From Haloglycomyces albus DSM 45210 (lineage in GTDB: Bacteria > Actinomycetota > Actinomycetes > Mycobacteriales > Micromonosporaceae), in contig NZ_AZUQ01000001.1 of assembly GCF_000527155.1 (NCBI RefSeq), forward strand, positions 3,237,889 to 3,301,888: a stretch of DNA of 64,000 nucleotides. Direction: 5' to 3'. The notes beneath the pieces were generated by a model that was not told the origin of the DNA, made no database searches, and saw nothing but the letters and a program-made list of their open reading frames with translations. The number at the start of each line of letters is the position of its first letter. Within the stretch, counting starts at the first letter, position 1. Shown one piece after another: positions 54,731 to 64,000 of the stretch. The position numbers and the translations under genes were made by a program.

Positions 54731-56263
54731 ATGTCCGATAGTTTTTCCGCCAACCCGCTTCGCGATCCCCGCGATAAACGACTGCCGCGTATCCCAGAGC
54801 CCTGTGCGCTGGTCATCTTCGGGGTCACCGGCGACCTGGCGCGGAAGAAACTTATTCCCGCCATCTACGACCTGGCCAACCGCGGACTCCTTCCGGCGTC
54901 CTTCGTGGTACTCGGCTTCGCCCGCCGGGTCTGGGGAGACGACACCTTCGAAGACGTGGCCCGCGAGGCGGCGATGGAACACGCCCGCACCCCGTGGCGC
55001 GAAGAGGTCTGGAACCGGCTCAATGGACATTTCAAGTTCATCCAGGGGACCTTTGAAGACGACGAGGCGTTCGACCGTCTCAACGACGAGCTCAACGCAC
55101 TCTCGGAGTCTCACGGGATCGCCGGAAACGCCGCATTCTACTTCTCGATTCCACCGGCGGCGTTCCCCGTCGTGCTCAACCAGCTCGAGCGCACCGGAAT
55201 GGCCGACAATTCGCACAGCGGTGGATGGCGTCGTGTGGTGGTGGAAAAACCGTTCGGACATGATCAAGAATCGGCACAGGACCTCAACACCCTGGTCGAC
55301 CAGGCCTTTACTCCGCAAGACGTCTACCGAATCGACCATTATCTGGGCAAGGAGACGGTGCAGAACATCTTCGCATTGCGATTCGCCAATGCGATGTTCG
55401 AACCGATCTGGAACTCGAACTTCGTCGATCACGTCCAGATCACCATGGCCGAAGACGTCGGTATCGGCACCCGCGCCGGATTCTACGATTCGGCCGGGGC
55501 CGCGCGAGACGTTCTGCAGAACCACCTCCTCCAGCTATTGGCCATCACCGCGATGGAACAACCGGTGGGCTTTGAAGCGGAGGAGATACGCACCGAAAAA
55601 CTCAAGGTCCTGCGCGCCGTCACCCTACCCGACGACCTCGACGCCGACGCCATCCGCGGACAGTACGCTCCCGGCTGGGTCGAGGGCAAACCCGTCGCCG
55701 GGTATCTCGACGAGGACAACGTCCCCGCCGAGTCCAGCACCGAAACCTACGCGGCCGTCAAGCTCGGCATCCAGAACCGACGCTGGAACGGCGTCCCTTT
55801 CTATCTCCGCACCGGTAAACGACTTCCCAAGCGCACCACGGAAATCGCCGTGATCTTCAAAGAAGCGCCGCACATGCCGTTCGCGGACTTCGACACCCAG
55901 ATCCTCGGCCACAACCAATTGGTCATCCGCGTCCAACCCGACGAAGGCGTGACCGTCAAATTCGGTTCCAAGGTCCCCGGTACAGGTATGGAAATTCGCG
56001 ACATCAACATGTCCTTTTCCTACGGTGAAGCTTTCACCGAATCCAGCCCCGAAGCCTACGAACGGCTTATCCTCGATGTACTGCTGGGCGATAAAACGCT
56101 CTTTCCCGATGCCGCCGAGGTGGATGCCTCCTGGCGCATCATCGATCCGCTCGAGGAATACTGGGGCACCACCAAACCGGAGCGCTACGCCGCGGGCAGC
56201 TGGGGACCGGAGAAGGCCGACCTCATGCTACACGCCACCGGACGGCGTTGGCGGCGTCCGTAA
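54731..56263 (+). CDS. zwf: Glucose-6-phosphate 1-dehydrogenase
   Basis: First step of the oxidative pentose phosphate pathway, making NADPH. 510 residues: nucleotide fold LVIFGVTGDLARKKLIPAIYDLANRGLLP near residue 27, active-site RIDHYLGKETVQN near residue 200, and substrate-binding VPFYLRTGKRLPKRTTEIAVIFK near residue 354. ATG with AGGGAGCTG ahead; immediately followed by opcA, which encodes its assembly/regulatory partner. Length normal. Confidence 0.97.
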   Translation: MSDSFSANPLRDPRDKRLPRIPEPCALVIFGVTGDLARKKLIPAIYDLANRGLLPASFVVLGFARRVWGDDTFEDVAREAAMEHARTPWREEVWNRLNGHFKFIQGTFEDDEAFDRLNDELNALSESHGIAGNAAFYFSIPPAAFPVVLNQLERTGMADNSHSGGWRRVVVEKPFGHDQESAQDLNTLVDQAFTPQDVYRIDHYLGKETVQNIFALRFANAMFEPIWNSNFVDHVQITMAEDVGIGTRAGFYDSAGAARDVLQNHLLQLLAITAMEQPVGFEAEEIRTEKLKVLRAVTLPDDLDADAIRGQYAPGWVEGKPVAGYLDEDNVPAESSTETYAAVKLGIQNRRWNGVPFYLRTGKRLPKRTTEIAVIFKEAPHMPFADFDTQILGHNQLVIRVQPDEGVTVKFGSKVPGTGMEIRDINMSFSYGEAFTESSPEAYERLILDVLLGDKTLFPDAAEVDASWRIIDPLEEYWGTTKPERYAAGSWGPEKADLMLHATGRRWRRP

Positions 56264-56277
56264 AGGAAGGACGAACC

Positions 56278-57222
56278 ATGCAACTGACAGACACCTCCAC
56301 CGGCGAGATCATGGACACCCTCGCCGAGGAGTTGCACGCCGTAGGGGGCTCTTCCTCACTGGCGCTCAACCTGATCGTCTTGGCCACCGAAAACGAACGC
56401 TCCGCGATCGAGGAGGCCACTCGACAGGCCGCCCAGGAACACCCGTATCGCCTCATCATGGCGATTCCCCGCTACCCCAACAACGAGACCCCGCGCATCG
56501 ACGCGGAAGTCGCCATCGGCGAATCGGGGGGCGCGGCAGAGTCCATTGTGATGTACCTCGACGGTCCCGTCGTTCGCAACCTGACCTCCCTCATCCTCCC
56601 CATGCTGGCACCGGACATTCCCGTCGTCACCTGGTGGCTGGTCGATCCGGTCCGATTCCATCTGGAGGAAGAACTCAAAATATTCTCCGATCGCCGGATC
56701 ACGTATTCGGCGCTGACACCCGACCCGGTGGATTCGCTGTATCGCCGGTCCATCGGCTACAAGCCCGGCGACACCGATATCTGCTGGACTCGCATCACGC
56801 TGTGGCGCTCCCTCATCGCCAGTGCCCTGGACGGACTCGGGCCTTGCCATGTGGAATCGGTACGTCTGCGGGCCGATCGGCAGGATCCCAGTGCGCAGCT
56901 ATTGGCGGCATGGATAGGTTCCCGACTCAACCTGGAGACCGAAGTTCAGGACACCGAGGTGACGGTCAACGCCCCGAATCTACCGGCCATCGCCGGAGTC
57001 GACCTCACGCTCAATGACGGTCAGAAGATCGAGATCGACCGTTCCCCCGATGGGGAGACGGTTCTGCGTCAGGCCGGACTCGCCAAACGGACCGTGACGC
57101 TCCAGGGACGCAGCCTGGGCCAGTTGGTGGCCGAGGAACTGCGTATTCTCGAACCCGACCAAACCTATCGATCGGTACTAGACCGGTTTGAACTCGATTA
57201 CCAAGCTCAGAATAGAGGTTGA
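56278..57222 (+). CDS. opcA: Glucose-6-phosphate dehydrogenase assembly protein OpcA
   Basis: Activator/assembly factor of Zwf. The 314-residue protein carries the family regions VLATENERSAIEEATRQAAQEHPYRLIMAIPRYPNNETPRIDAEVAIGE and VTWWLVDPVRFHLEEELKIFSDRRITYSAL, plus SDRRITYS and RSLGQLVAEELRILEPDQTYRSVL near its end. I chose the ATG at 56278 because AAAGGAAGGAC precedes it; the frame to 56248 is inside the zwf 3' end. One base separates its stop from the pgl ATG. Confidence 0.93.
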   Translation: MQLTDTSTGEIMDTLAEELHAVGGSSSLALNLIVLATENERSAIEEATRQAAQEHPYRLIMAIPRYPNNETPRIDAEVAIGESGGAAESIVMYLDGPVVRNLTSLILPMLAPDIPVVTWWLVDPVRFHLEEELKIFSDRRITYSALTPDPVDSLYRRSIGYKPGDTDICWTRITLWRSLIASALDGLGPCHVESVRLRADRQDPSAQLLAAWIGSRLNLETEVQDTEVTVNAPNLPAIAGVDLTLNDGQKIEIDRSPDGETVLRQAGLAKRTVTLQGRSLGQLVAEELRILEPDQTYRSVLDRFELDYQAQNRG

Positions 57223-57223
57223 C

Positions 57224-57970
57224 ATGAGCTCCGACCGATCCGTGGTCGTCCATTCCGATGCCGAAGAACTGGCCACCGCAACCGCAGCGCGTCTCATCAA
57301 TACTGTGGCCGACGCACAGGCCGACCACAGGCCCGTCCACATCGCCCTCACCGGCGGACGCATTGCCGCGACGGTCTATCGCCACGTTCTGGAATCGCCG
57401 TTCCGCACTGCGGTGAACTGGAATCAAGTGCACTTCTGGTGGGGTGACGAACGATTCCTGCCGTCCGGTAACGCCGATCGCAATGAGACCCAAGCACGCG
57501 AAGCCTTTTTGGACGCTTTGGAGATCGATCCCGAACACGTCCATCCCATGCCCGCCGCCGACGCGGTGGACACCGTCGAAGAGGCCGCGGCGGTTTACGC
57601 CGAAGAGCTGAACGTGGCGGGACACGAATCCCGCGTCATGCCGCACTTCGACCTCATTCTGCTCGGTATCGGCGAAGACGCTCACGTCGCTAGTCTGTTC
57701 CCCGGCCACAAGGTGTTGGACGAGAAAGAGAAGTCAGTGGTCGGCGTCCGCACTGCTCCTAAACCGCCGTCCGAACGTACGACCCTCACCTTTCCGGTCC
57801 TGAACTCCGCCACCGAAGTGTGGGTGATCGCCTCCGGCGGCGGCAAAGCCGAAGCCGTCTCCTCCGCCTTGGAGGCCGACGACGTACCCGCCGCGCAAGT
57901 CAACGGGCGTACTACTCGTTGGCTCGTCGATCGTGACGCGGCCGGCGATCTGCACCGCTTCGATTTCTAA
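57224..57970 (+). CDS. pgl: 6-phosphogluconolactonase
   Basis: Hydrolyses 6-phosphogluconolactone after Zwf. 248 residues of the NagB/DevB fold: HIALTGGRIAATVYRHVL near residue 41, VHFWWGDERFLPSGNADRNETQA near residue 67, and LGIGEDAHVASLFPGH near residue 147. It ends with WVIASGGGKAEAVSSALEADDVPAAQVNGRTTRWLVDRDAAG. I chose the ATG at 57224 (GAGGTTGAC ahead); the longer frame to 57188 overlaps opcA. Last gene of the tal-to-pgl unit. Confidence 0.95.
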   Translation: MSSDRSVVVHSDAEELATATAARLINTVADAQADHRPVHIALTGGRIAATVYRHVLESPFRTAVNWNQVHFWWGDERFLPSGNADRNETQAREAFLDALEIDPEHVHPMPAADAVDTVEEAAAVYAEELNVAGHESRVMPHFDLILLGIGEDAHVASLFPGHKVLDEKEKSVVGVRTAPKPPSERTTLTFPVLNSATEVWVIASGGGKAEAVSSALEADDVPAAQVNGRTTRWLVDRDAAGDLHRFDF

Positions 57971-58003
57971 CACCGTCTGCGATTACTAGACAACCGCGTA
58001 TGT

Positions 58004-58034
58004 GTGCGGAGCGACCGATTCGGTCGCTCCGCAC
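58004..58034. terminator. Terminator between pgl and rbpA
   Basis: A perfect 15-bp stem (58004-58018 with 58020-58034) lies between two convergent genes, with no T-run. Its length makes it an effective bidirectional end. Confidence 0.75.
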
Positions 58035-58043
58035 GGACATGGT

Positions 58044-58391
58044 TCAACGCCGTTCACCTCGGGCGGCCGCCCGGGCCGCCAGGGCTTCAGCGAGGATGTC
58101 CTCAGCCTCCTCTTCGGTACGACGCTCACGTACATAGTCCAGATGCGTTTTGAACGGCTTGATCACCGGTCGCGCGGGTGGATTCAATGCGTCGATACCG
58201 GCGGGCCAACCGCACCGCCGACAGTCCCATTCGGTAGGAACGTTGGCGTGAGGCGCAAAATGCCTTATCGTACGGTGGCCGTTGGCGCACCAGTAGTCGA
58301 CGCGTTGATGTCCGACGGGTTCGCCGCGTTCGATATGCAGGCTTGGGGTGGCTCCGATGCGAACTCCTCGGATGGCTTGACCTTGGGTCAT
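58044..58391 (-). CDS. rbpA: RNA polymerase-binding protein RbpA
   Basis: Actinobacterial factor that binds the sigma subunit and stabilises open promoter complexes. The 115-residue protein has the N-terminal tail GQAIRGVRIGATPSLHIERGEPVGHQRVDYWCANGHRTIRHFAPHANVPTEWDCRRCGWPAG with four zinc-fold cysteine/histidine positions, the basic linker, and the C-terminal sigma-interacting KTHLDYVRERRTEEEAEDILAEAL. ATG with AAGGAGCCC ahead. A consensus-like promoter lies 228 bases upstream, giving a long leader. Single gene. Confidence 0.96.
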   Translation of the reverse strand: MTQGQAIRGVRIGATPSLHIERGEPVGHQRVDYWCANGHRTIRHFAPHANVPTEWDCRRCGWPAGIDALNPPARPVIKPFKTHLDYVRERRTEEEAEDILAEALAARAAARGERR

Positions 58392-58618
58392 TCGGGTGGG
58401 CTCCTTGTAGGACGGAATCGGGATTTACGGTGATCCTTCGGTGCCGACCGTCGATCGTGGTTCATGGCTTTGACGTCCAAGTACGAATGTGGAACGACGC
58501 TCGTAGTCCAGTGCGGGGAAACACGCTGCACGGCTGCGAAACCGAACATCCGGTCCGCAATCGCATTTGTATCGATCTACAGTCACACCTCGAGGCTGGT
58601 CAATCACCAAGTCTTGAT

Positions 58619-58647
58619 ATTATATGACATATTGCACATAATGTAAA
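58619..58647 (-). promoter_or_regulatory. Sigma-70-type promoter for rbpA
   Basis: On the minus strand TTTACA, a 17-base spacer and TATAAT form one of the best consensus promoters in the window (-35 at 58642-58647, -10 at 58619-58624). The start site would be near 58612, leaving a leader of about 220 bases. Confidence 0.65.
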
Positions 58648-58707
58648 GGCATTGAGCTCGCATCGGCCCCGATTTCGCTCTCTGGATTCCTTTCCCCTCA
58701 AATCCCT

Positions 58708-58765
58708 CAAAACACAACGAAGCCGACGACACCGGTCATGGTGTCGTCGGCTTCGTTGTGTTTTG
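58708..58765. terminator. 26-bp stem terminator after secG
   Basis: A perfect 26-bp stem (58708-58733 with 58740-58765) with a 6-base loop lies 18 bases past the secG stop, with TTTTG at its edges. It is the longest perfect stem seen in the window. Confidence 0.85.
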
Positions 58766-58783
58766 ACCAGGTGGTTCGAACCG

Positions 58784-59032
58784 TCAGTTGGGCATGGCAC
58801 CCAATACCAGCCCGTAACCGACAATCGCGGCAAACCAGATAATGCCGACCCCGACGGTGATACGGTTCAGATTTCGCTCGGCGACCGATGAACCGGTAGC
58901 CACCGAGGACATTCCGCCTCCGAACATACTGGAAAGACCGCCGCCTTTACCTTTATGCAAAAGCACGAGCAGAATGAGGAGTCCGCTGGTGATTAGCAGG
59001 AGAACCAGCAGGGAATAGGCCAAGACCGTCAT
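58784..59032 (-). CDS. secG: Protein translocase subunit SecG
   Basis: Small membrane subunit of the SecYEG channel. 82 residues with two membrane segments (about 5-26 and 60-78), separated by the Gly/Ser-rich KGKGGGLSSMFGGGMSSVATGSSVAERNLNRIT loop typical of the family. ATG with AAGGAAG ahead. It follows gap-pgk-tpiA as in other actinobacteria, here with a 291-base spacer. Confidence 0.95.
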   Translation of the reverse strand: MTVLAYSLLVLLLITSGLLILLVLLHKGKGGGLSSMFGGGMSSVATGSSVAERNLNRITVGVGIIWFAAIVGYGLVLGAMPN

Positions 59033-59251
59033 ATTCTATCGACTTCCTTCTCGGTCACACGAGGACTGTGGGGTTTCAGCTCCGCACCGCAATATGTCGT
59101 CGAGGATGGCACCCTCACCACGTACTGAAAACAAATCCGGGCCGATTCTATCCCATGGGGTACACGGCCCGCATCGTGGGTTTCCTCAGCTAGGCGGTGA
59201 GCGGTATCGCCGATGAGGTGAACTCTCGACCGATGCCGCTCACCGAACAAT

Positions 59252-59297
59252 CGTGACGCGACGGCGATGCCGGACAGGCCTCCTGCGTCGCGTCACG
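59252..59297 (-). terminator. Hairpin downstream of tpiA
   Basis: Perfect 12-bp arms (59252-59263 and 59286-59297) with a 22-base loop lie 27-72 bases past the tpiA stop, inside the 291-base tpiA-secG spacer. No T-run; a terminator or processing site. Confidence 0.45.
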
Positions 59298-59323
59298 TAC
59301 TGAGAATCCTTGTATACGGAGAG

Positions 59324-60112
59324 CTAGGCGGAGGTCGAGCGTGCGCCCACCACGATTTTCGCGAACTCGTCCGCGTCCAGGCTCGCACCGCCGACCAGGG
59401 CGCCGTCCACGTCTGCCTTCTCCATAATGCTGGCGCAGTTGGCTCCCTTGACCGAGCCTCCGTACAGGACCCGGACCTTGGCGGCGACGTCGTCGCCGAA
59501 CTTCTCGGATACCGCCCCACGAAGCGCGGCGGCGACTTCCTGAGCATCGTCCGGAGTCGCGGTGCGGCCGGTGCCGATGGCCCAGACCGGCTCGTAGGCA
59601 ACCACCACGGTCGCCATTTCCTCTTCGGTCAGTCCTTCGACCGCGGCCTTCAGCTGCCCGACGGTGTGGGCCACGTGGTCGCCCGCCTCCCGAACCTCCA
59701 GAGGCTCACCGACGCATAGAATCGGGCTCATCCCGTTGTTGAGAGCCTGGCGCACCTTCTTGCCGACGACCTCGTCGTTCTCATTATGATGCTGCCGGCG
59801 CTCCGAGTGGCCGACACAGGCATAGGTGCAGCCCAGCTTGGCCAGCATCGAACCGGACACCTCACCGGTGAAGGCCCCGGCGGTGTGCGCCGATACGTCC
59901 TGAGCCCCGTAAGTGAGACTGAGCTTGTCGCCGTCGATGAGGGTCTGTACCCCGCGAATGTCGACGAACGGCGGCAGTACCGCCGCTTCCACGGCTTCCA
60001 AATCCCCGTCATTGAGGCTGAAGGCGATCTTCTGCACCAGAGCGATGGCCTCAAGGTGGTTGAGGTTCATCTTCCAGTTGCCCGCGATCAACGGTTTACG
60101 TTCACTGCTCAT
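59324..60112 (-). CDS. tpiA: Triose-phosphate isomerase
   Basis: Interconverts dihydroxyacetone phosphate and glyceraldehyde-3-phosphate. 262 residues: [15 protein letters not shown] near residue 8 (catalytic Lys), [18 protein letters not shown] near residue 95 (catalytic His), [24 protein letters not shown] near residue 165 (catalytic Glu and lid), and [14 protein letters not shown] chose the ATG at 60112 (GGAG 12 bases ahead); the longer frame overlaps pgk. Third gene of gap-pgk-tpiA. Confidence 0.97.
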   Translation of the reverse strand: MSSERKPLIAGNWKMNLNHLEAIALVQKIAFSLNDGDLEAVEAAVLPPFVDIRGVQTLIDGDKLSLTYGAQDVSAHTAGAFTGEVSGSMLAKLGCTYACVGHSERRQHHNENDEVVGKKVRQALNNGMSPILCVGEPLEVREAGDHVAHTVGQLKAAVEGLTEEEMATVVVAYEPVWAIGTGRTATPDDAQEVAAALRGAVSEKFGDDVAAKVRVLYGGSVKGANCASIMEKADVDGALVGGASLDADEFAKIVVGARSTSA

Positions 60113-60116
60113 AATT

Positions 60117-61313
60117 TCAGTTCTCCAGTACTTCCAGGCCGGGGAGGGTCTTGCCCTCCAGATATTCAAGGCTGGCGCCACCACCGGTGGAAATGTGGCC
60201 GAAATCGTCTTCCGGCAGACCCAGTGTCCGCACCGCCGCGGCGGAGTCGCCTCCGCCCACTACGGTGAACGCCTCCGAGTCGACCAGTGACTGAGCTACG
60301 GCCTTTGTGCCCTTGGCGTATTCGGGGAACTCGAAGACTCCCATGGGACCGTTCCAGAACACCGTGGCGGCCGTATTGATGCGGTCGGCGAAGACACGAG
60401 CCGAGTCGGGTCCGATGTCGAGGCCCATCCGATCGGACGGGATCGAGTCGGCGGTAACCACTTGCGGTTCGGCCGAAGCGGAGAATTCGGCCGCAGAGGC
60501 CACGTCGACCGGCAGGAGTAGCTCCACACCCAGCCGGGCGGCCTCTTCCAAGTACCGTTGACAGGTTTCGATCTGGTCCTTCTCCAGAAGAGAGTTCCCC
60601 ACCTCATGACCTTCGGCCGCCAGGAAGGTATAGGCCATTCCACCGCCGATGATCAGAGTGTCGACCTTGGACAGAAGATTTTCGATGACGGCCAGTTTAT
60701 CGGATACCTTGGCACCGCCCAAGATGACCACGTACGGCTTATCGGCTCCACCGGTGAGGCGCGACAGCACCGACACCTCGTTGGAGATCAAAAATCCGGC
60801 GTAATGCGGAAGCATTGTGGCGACGTCGTATACGGACGCGTGTTTGCGGTGAACGGCACCGAAGGCGTCGTCGACGTACACGTCGCCGTAGGCGGCCAGT
60901 TCACCGGCGAATTCGGCCCGCTGCGTGTCGTTTTTGGAGGTTTCACCGGGATTGAACCGCAGGTTTTCGAGCAGCAGGACGTCACCGTCGTCCAAGGCGG
61001 CGTTCTTCTCGTCCGCATCGTCACCGACCGTATCGGTGGCGAACGCGACGGTGGACTCCAAGACCTCACCGAGACGCCGTGCGACCGGTGCCAGCGAGTA
61101 CTGCGGGTCAGGTTCACCCTTGGGTCGACCAAGATGCGAGCACACCGTCACCCGCGCACCGGCGTCCGCCAGTGCCTTGATGGTGGGAGCGACGGCCCGA
61201 ACGCGACCGTCGTCGGTAATCGTGGAACCGTCTAGAGGCACATTCAGGTCGGCGCGCAGAAGCACGCGCCGACCTGAGACGCCCTCCGACAGGAGTTCGT
61301 CGAGCGTTTGCAT
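60117..61313 (-). CDS. pgk: Phosphoglycerate kinase
   Basis: ATP-forming step of lower glycolysis. 398 residues: [24 protein letters not shown] near residue 16, [15 protein letters not shown] near residue 57, [16 protein letters not shown] near residue 152, [38 protein letters not shown], and GGGDSAAAV near the end. ATG at 61313; 20 bases after the gap stop, ribosome site weak. Length and motifs normal. Confidence 0.97.
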   Translation of the reverse strand: MQTLDELLSEGVSGRRVLLRADLNVPLDGSTITDDGRVRAVAPTIKALADAGARVTVCSHLGRPKGEPDPQYSLAPVARRLGEVLESTVAFATDTVGDDADEKNAALDDGDVLLLENLRFNPGETSKNDTQRAEFAGELAAYGDVYVDDAFGAVHRKHASVYDVATMLPHYAGFLISNEVSVLSRLTGGADKPYVVILGGAKVSDKLAVIENLLSKVDTLIIGGGMAYTFLAAEGHEVGNSLLEKDQIETCQRYLEEAARLGVELLLPVDVASAAEFSASAEPQVVTADSIPSDRMGLDIGPDSARVFADRINTAATVFWNGPMGVFEFPEYAKGTKAVAQSLVDSEAFTVVGGGDSAAAVRTLGLPEDDFGHISTGGGASLEYLEGKTLPGLEVLEN

Positions 61314-61333
61314 GGTAGTCGAGCTTACCGTCC

Positions 61334-62660
<1,327 letters not shown>

Positions 62661-63647
62661 TTATGCGGCGAGGATGTCGTCTTCGTGCAAGGCCTCGTCG
62701 GGTCCCGGTCGCCCCTCGTCGGCGGCCCGTTTGGTCGCCAGGGAGATCAACCGCCGGATCCGTCCGGCGATCGCGTCTTTGGTCAAGGGGGGATCGGCCA
62801 GGGCGCCCAGTTCCTCCAGCGAGGCCTGCCGGTGTGCCACGCGCAGTTTTCCGGCTTCGGCGAGGTGTTCCGGGGCGTTGTCTCCCAATATCTCCAGGGC
62901 ACGGGTCACCTTGGCAGCGGCGGCGACGGCGGCCCGCGCCGAGCGGCGCAGGTTGGCGTCGTCGAAGTTGGCGAGACGGTTCGCGGTGGCCTTGACCTCG
63001 CGACGTACGCGGCGTTCTTCCCACCGCAACACGCAACCGTGTGCACCTAGGCGGGTCAGAAGATCGGCGATCGCGTCACCGTCGCGTATCACCACCCGGT
63101 CGACGCCGCGTACGTCACGGGCCTTCGCCGTGACGCCGAGCCTCCGTGCGGCACCGACGAGGGCAATCGCGGTTTCCGGACCGGGACAGGTGATCTCGAG
63201 AGAGGAGGAACGCCCCGGTTCGGTCAAGGAACCACGGGCCATAAAGGCCGCTCGCCAAGCCGCTTCGGCACAACACGGATAGGCCCCGACGATATGGGCG
63301 GGCAGACCGCGAATCGGATATCCGCGCGCGTCGGTAAGTCCGATCTGACGGGCATAGGCGCTTCCGTCCGCCAAGACTCGAAGCAGATAGTGGTTCGTAC
63401 GCCGCAGACCGGCCGCTACCAAGACCTGCAGTTGAGATTCATAGTTGTACAGCTCGGCGATGAAACGATTGGCGCGCCGCGCCACCGCGCCCGAATCCAC
63501 CTCCGCCTCCACCATGACGTGAGCCCCCTCCACCAGATGAATGCCGCCGGAAAAGCGGAAAAGAGTCCCGAGTTCAGCTCTCTGACAACAGGATTTGGTG
63601 GTCTCTACTCGACTGAGCTCATCTTTGACCTCTGCGGTCATTGCCAT
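62661..63647 (-). CDS. whiA: Sporulation regulator WhiA
   Basis: WhiA is a DNA-binding regulator of sporulation and division, with a LAGLIDADG-like N-terminal domain and a C-terminal helix-turn-helix. 328 residues: start [38 protein letters not shown], the core [41 protein letters not shown], and C-terminal [36 protein letters not shown] at 63647 with AAGGTGC ahead; a second Met two codons on is an alternative. Lies between yvcK and gap as in most actinobacteria. Confidence 0.96.
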   Translation of the reverse strand: MAMTAEVKDELSRVETTKSCCQRAELGTLFRFSGGIHLVEGAHVMVEAEVDSGAVARRANRFIAELYNYESQLQVLVAAGLRRTNHYLLRVLADGSAYARQIGLTDARGYPIRGLPAHIVGAYPCCAEAAWRAAFMARGSLTEPGRSSSLEITCPGPETAIALVGAARRLGVTAKARDVRGVDRVVIRDGDAIADLLTRLGAHGCVLRWEERRVRREVKATANRLANFDDANLRRSARAAVAAAAKVTRALEILGDNAPEHLAEAGKLRVAHRQASLEELGALADPPLTKDAIAGRIRRLISLATKRAADEGRPGPDEALHEDDILAA

Positions 63648-63778
63648 AGGGAAGCACCTTACTGTGTATTGTTGACCATCACTTGAGCCAGAGGACGTGC
63701 CCGCCCGCACGTCGTTCGGCGGTGGTTTTTAAGCGACGGACCGGGCCCGCCTCGGGCTCACCTACTCGCTCACGACCG

Positions 63779-64000
63779 TCATCGACTGCCATCCAGTATG
63801 AGCGTACGAAGCAGGGCCGCGAGCGCGGCGACATCGTGGGTGACCGGGTCGGCTGCGATGTCCGCAGTAACAAGTTCGGCCCCCAACGCCTCCGCCGCCT
63901 TGTTCAACGAGGCGAGTCCGTCATCGTTGCGAGAGCGCTGTGAGATTACATGGTGAAACCGAACACTTTCAGCATATTGAGTGAGGACCCGCATGTGAGC
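63779..64000 (-). CDS. yvcK: YvcK/CofD-like gluconeogenesis factor, 5' part cut by window
   Basis: Only the last 73 residues are inside the window. They include HVISQRSRNDDGLASLNKAAEALGAELVTADIAADPVTHDVAALAALLRTLI, ending like YvcK-family proteins, and the gene precedes whiA as the conserved rapZ-yvcK-whiA order predicts. YvcK binds UDP-sugars and affects carbon metabolism and wall synthesis. The frame is open to the right edge. Assignment rests on context and the C-terminal pattern. Confidence 0.75.
   Translation of the reverse strand, partial: AHMRVLTQYAESVRFHHVISQRSRNDDGLASLNKAAEALGAELVTADIAADPVTHDVAALAALLRTLILDGSR

Larger units (their letters stand above)
58392..58783. other. Long spacer between secG and rbpA
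   Basis: This 392-base spacer holds the rbpA promoter (58619-58647), a ~220-base leader with a non-conserved 61-codon frame (58425-58610), and the secG terminator (58708-58765). I see no other gene. Confidence 0.6.

Noticed and set aside
58425-58610. 61-codon frame in the rbpA leader, just after the predicted start site
   Set aside because: Codon third positions are not GC-biased and the sequence matches no family; the TTG or GTG start has no support beyond position.

Overview
The window comes from a moderately high-GC actinobacterium (Actinomycetota). The evidence is its gene content: bldD, whiA, rbpA, the murT-gatD pair, an actinobacterial suf operon led by sufR, opcA beside zwf, and an mraZ-rsmH-ftsL-ftsI cluster with long basic N-terminal tails. 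GC looks close to 60 percent, lower than Streptomyces. A Glycomycetaceae-like or similar lineage is possible, but that is a guess. Almost everything is core chromosomal housekeeping. I see no insertion sequence, phage, CRISPR array, tRNA or rRNA.

Layout. 1-3703: pyrimidine genes (pyrB partial, pyrR) behind a candidate PyrR-binding RNA hairpin, then bldD, nusB and efp. 3704-8663: an accessory block (TmrB-like ATPase, two tandem YfcC transporters, a VanZ-like protein) where relatives usually carry pepQ between aroQ and efp. 8131-12541: shikimate genes aroC, a fused aroK-aroB and aroQ, plus a prepilin peptidase. 12884-15823: uvrA. 16042-20054: a siderophore ABC transporter operon with a double-length permease and two IdeR/DtxR-like iron boxes. 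20137-24287: a secreted glucosaminidase, typA and a PAC2 protein. 24449-28581: the start of the dcw division cluster, which stops after ftsI; MraZ boxes lie upstream of mraZ. murT-gatD run divergently from it. 30946-34677: an MFS exporter, a secreted trypsin-like protease and a Vms1-like peptidyl-tRNA hydrolase.

34678-35280 is a 600-base gene-free tract with degenerate tandem repeats that can form stem-loops with compensatory changes, a large hairpin rich in G-U pairs, and a 27-bp tandem repeat. It is the least explained part of the window. 35281-42406: suf operon (sufR, B, D, Rieske ferredoxin, C, S, U, T) with structured spacers. 42563-49451: haem A and haem O synthases with inserted genes (ADP-ribosylglycohydrolase, membrane-anchored EEP hydrolase, oxidoreductase, tag). 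49722-57970: pentose phosphate genes tkt, tal, pgi, zwf, opcA, pgl. 58044-64000: rbpA, secG, then tpiA-pgk-gap, whiA and a yvcK fragment.

The genes link central carbon flow (pentose phosphate shunt, lower glycolysis, shikimate), iron uptake with Fe-S and haem assembly, and division and wall synthesis. Three sporulation-type regulators (BldD, WhiA, MraZ) are also present.
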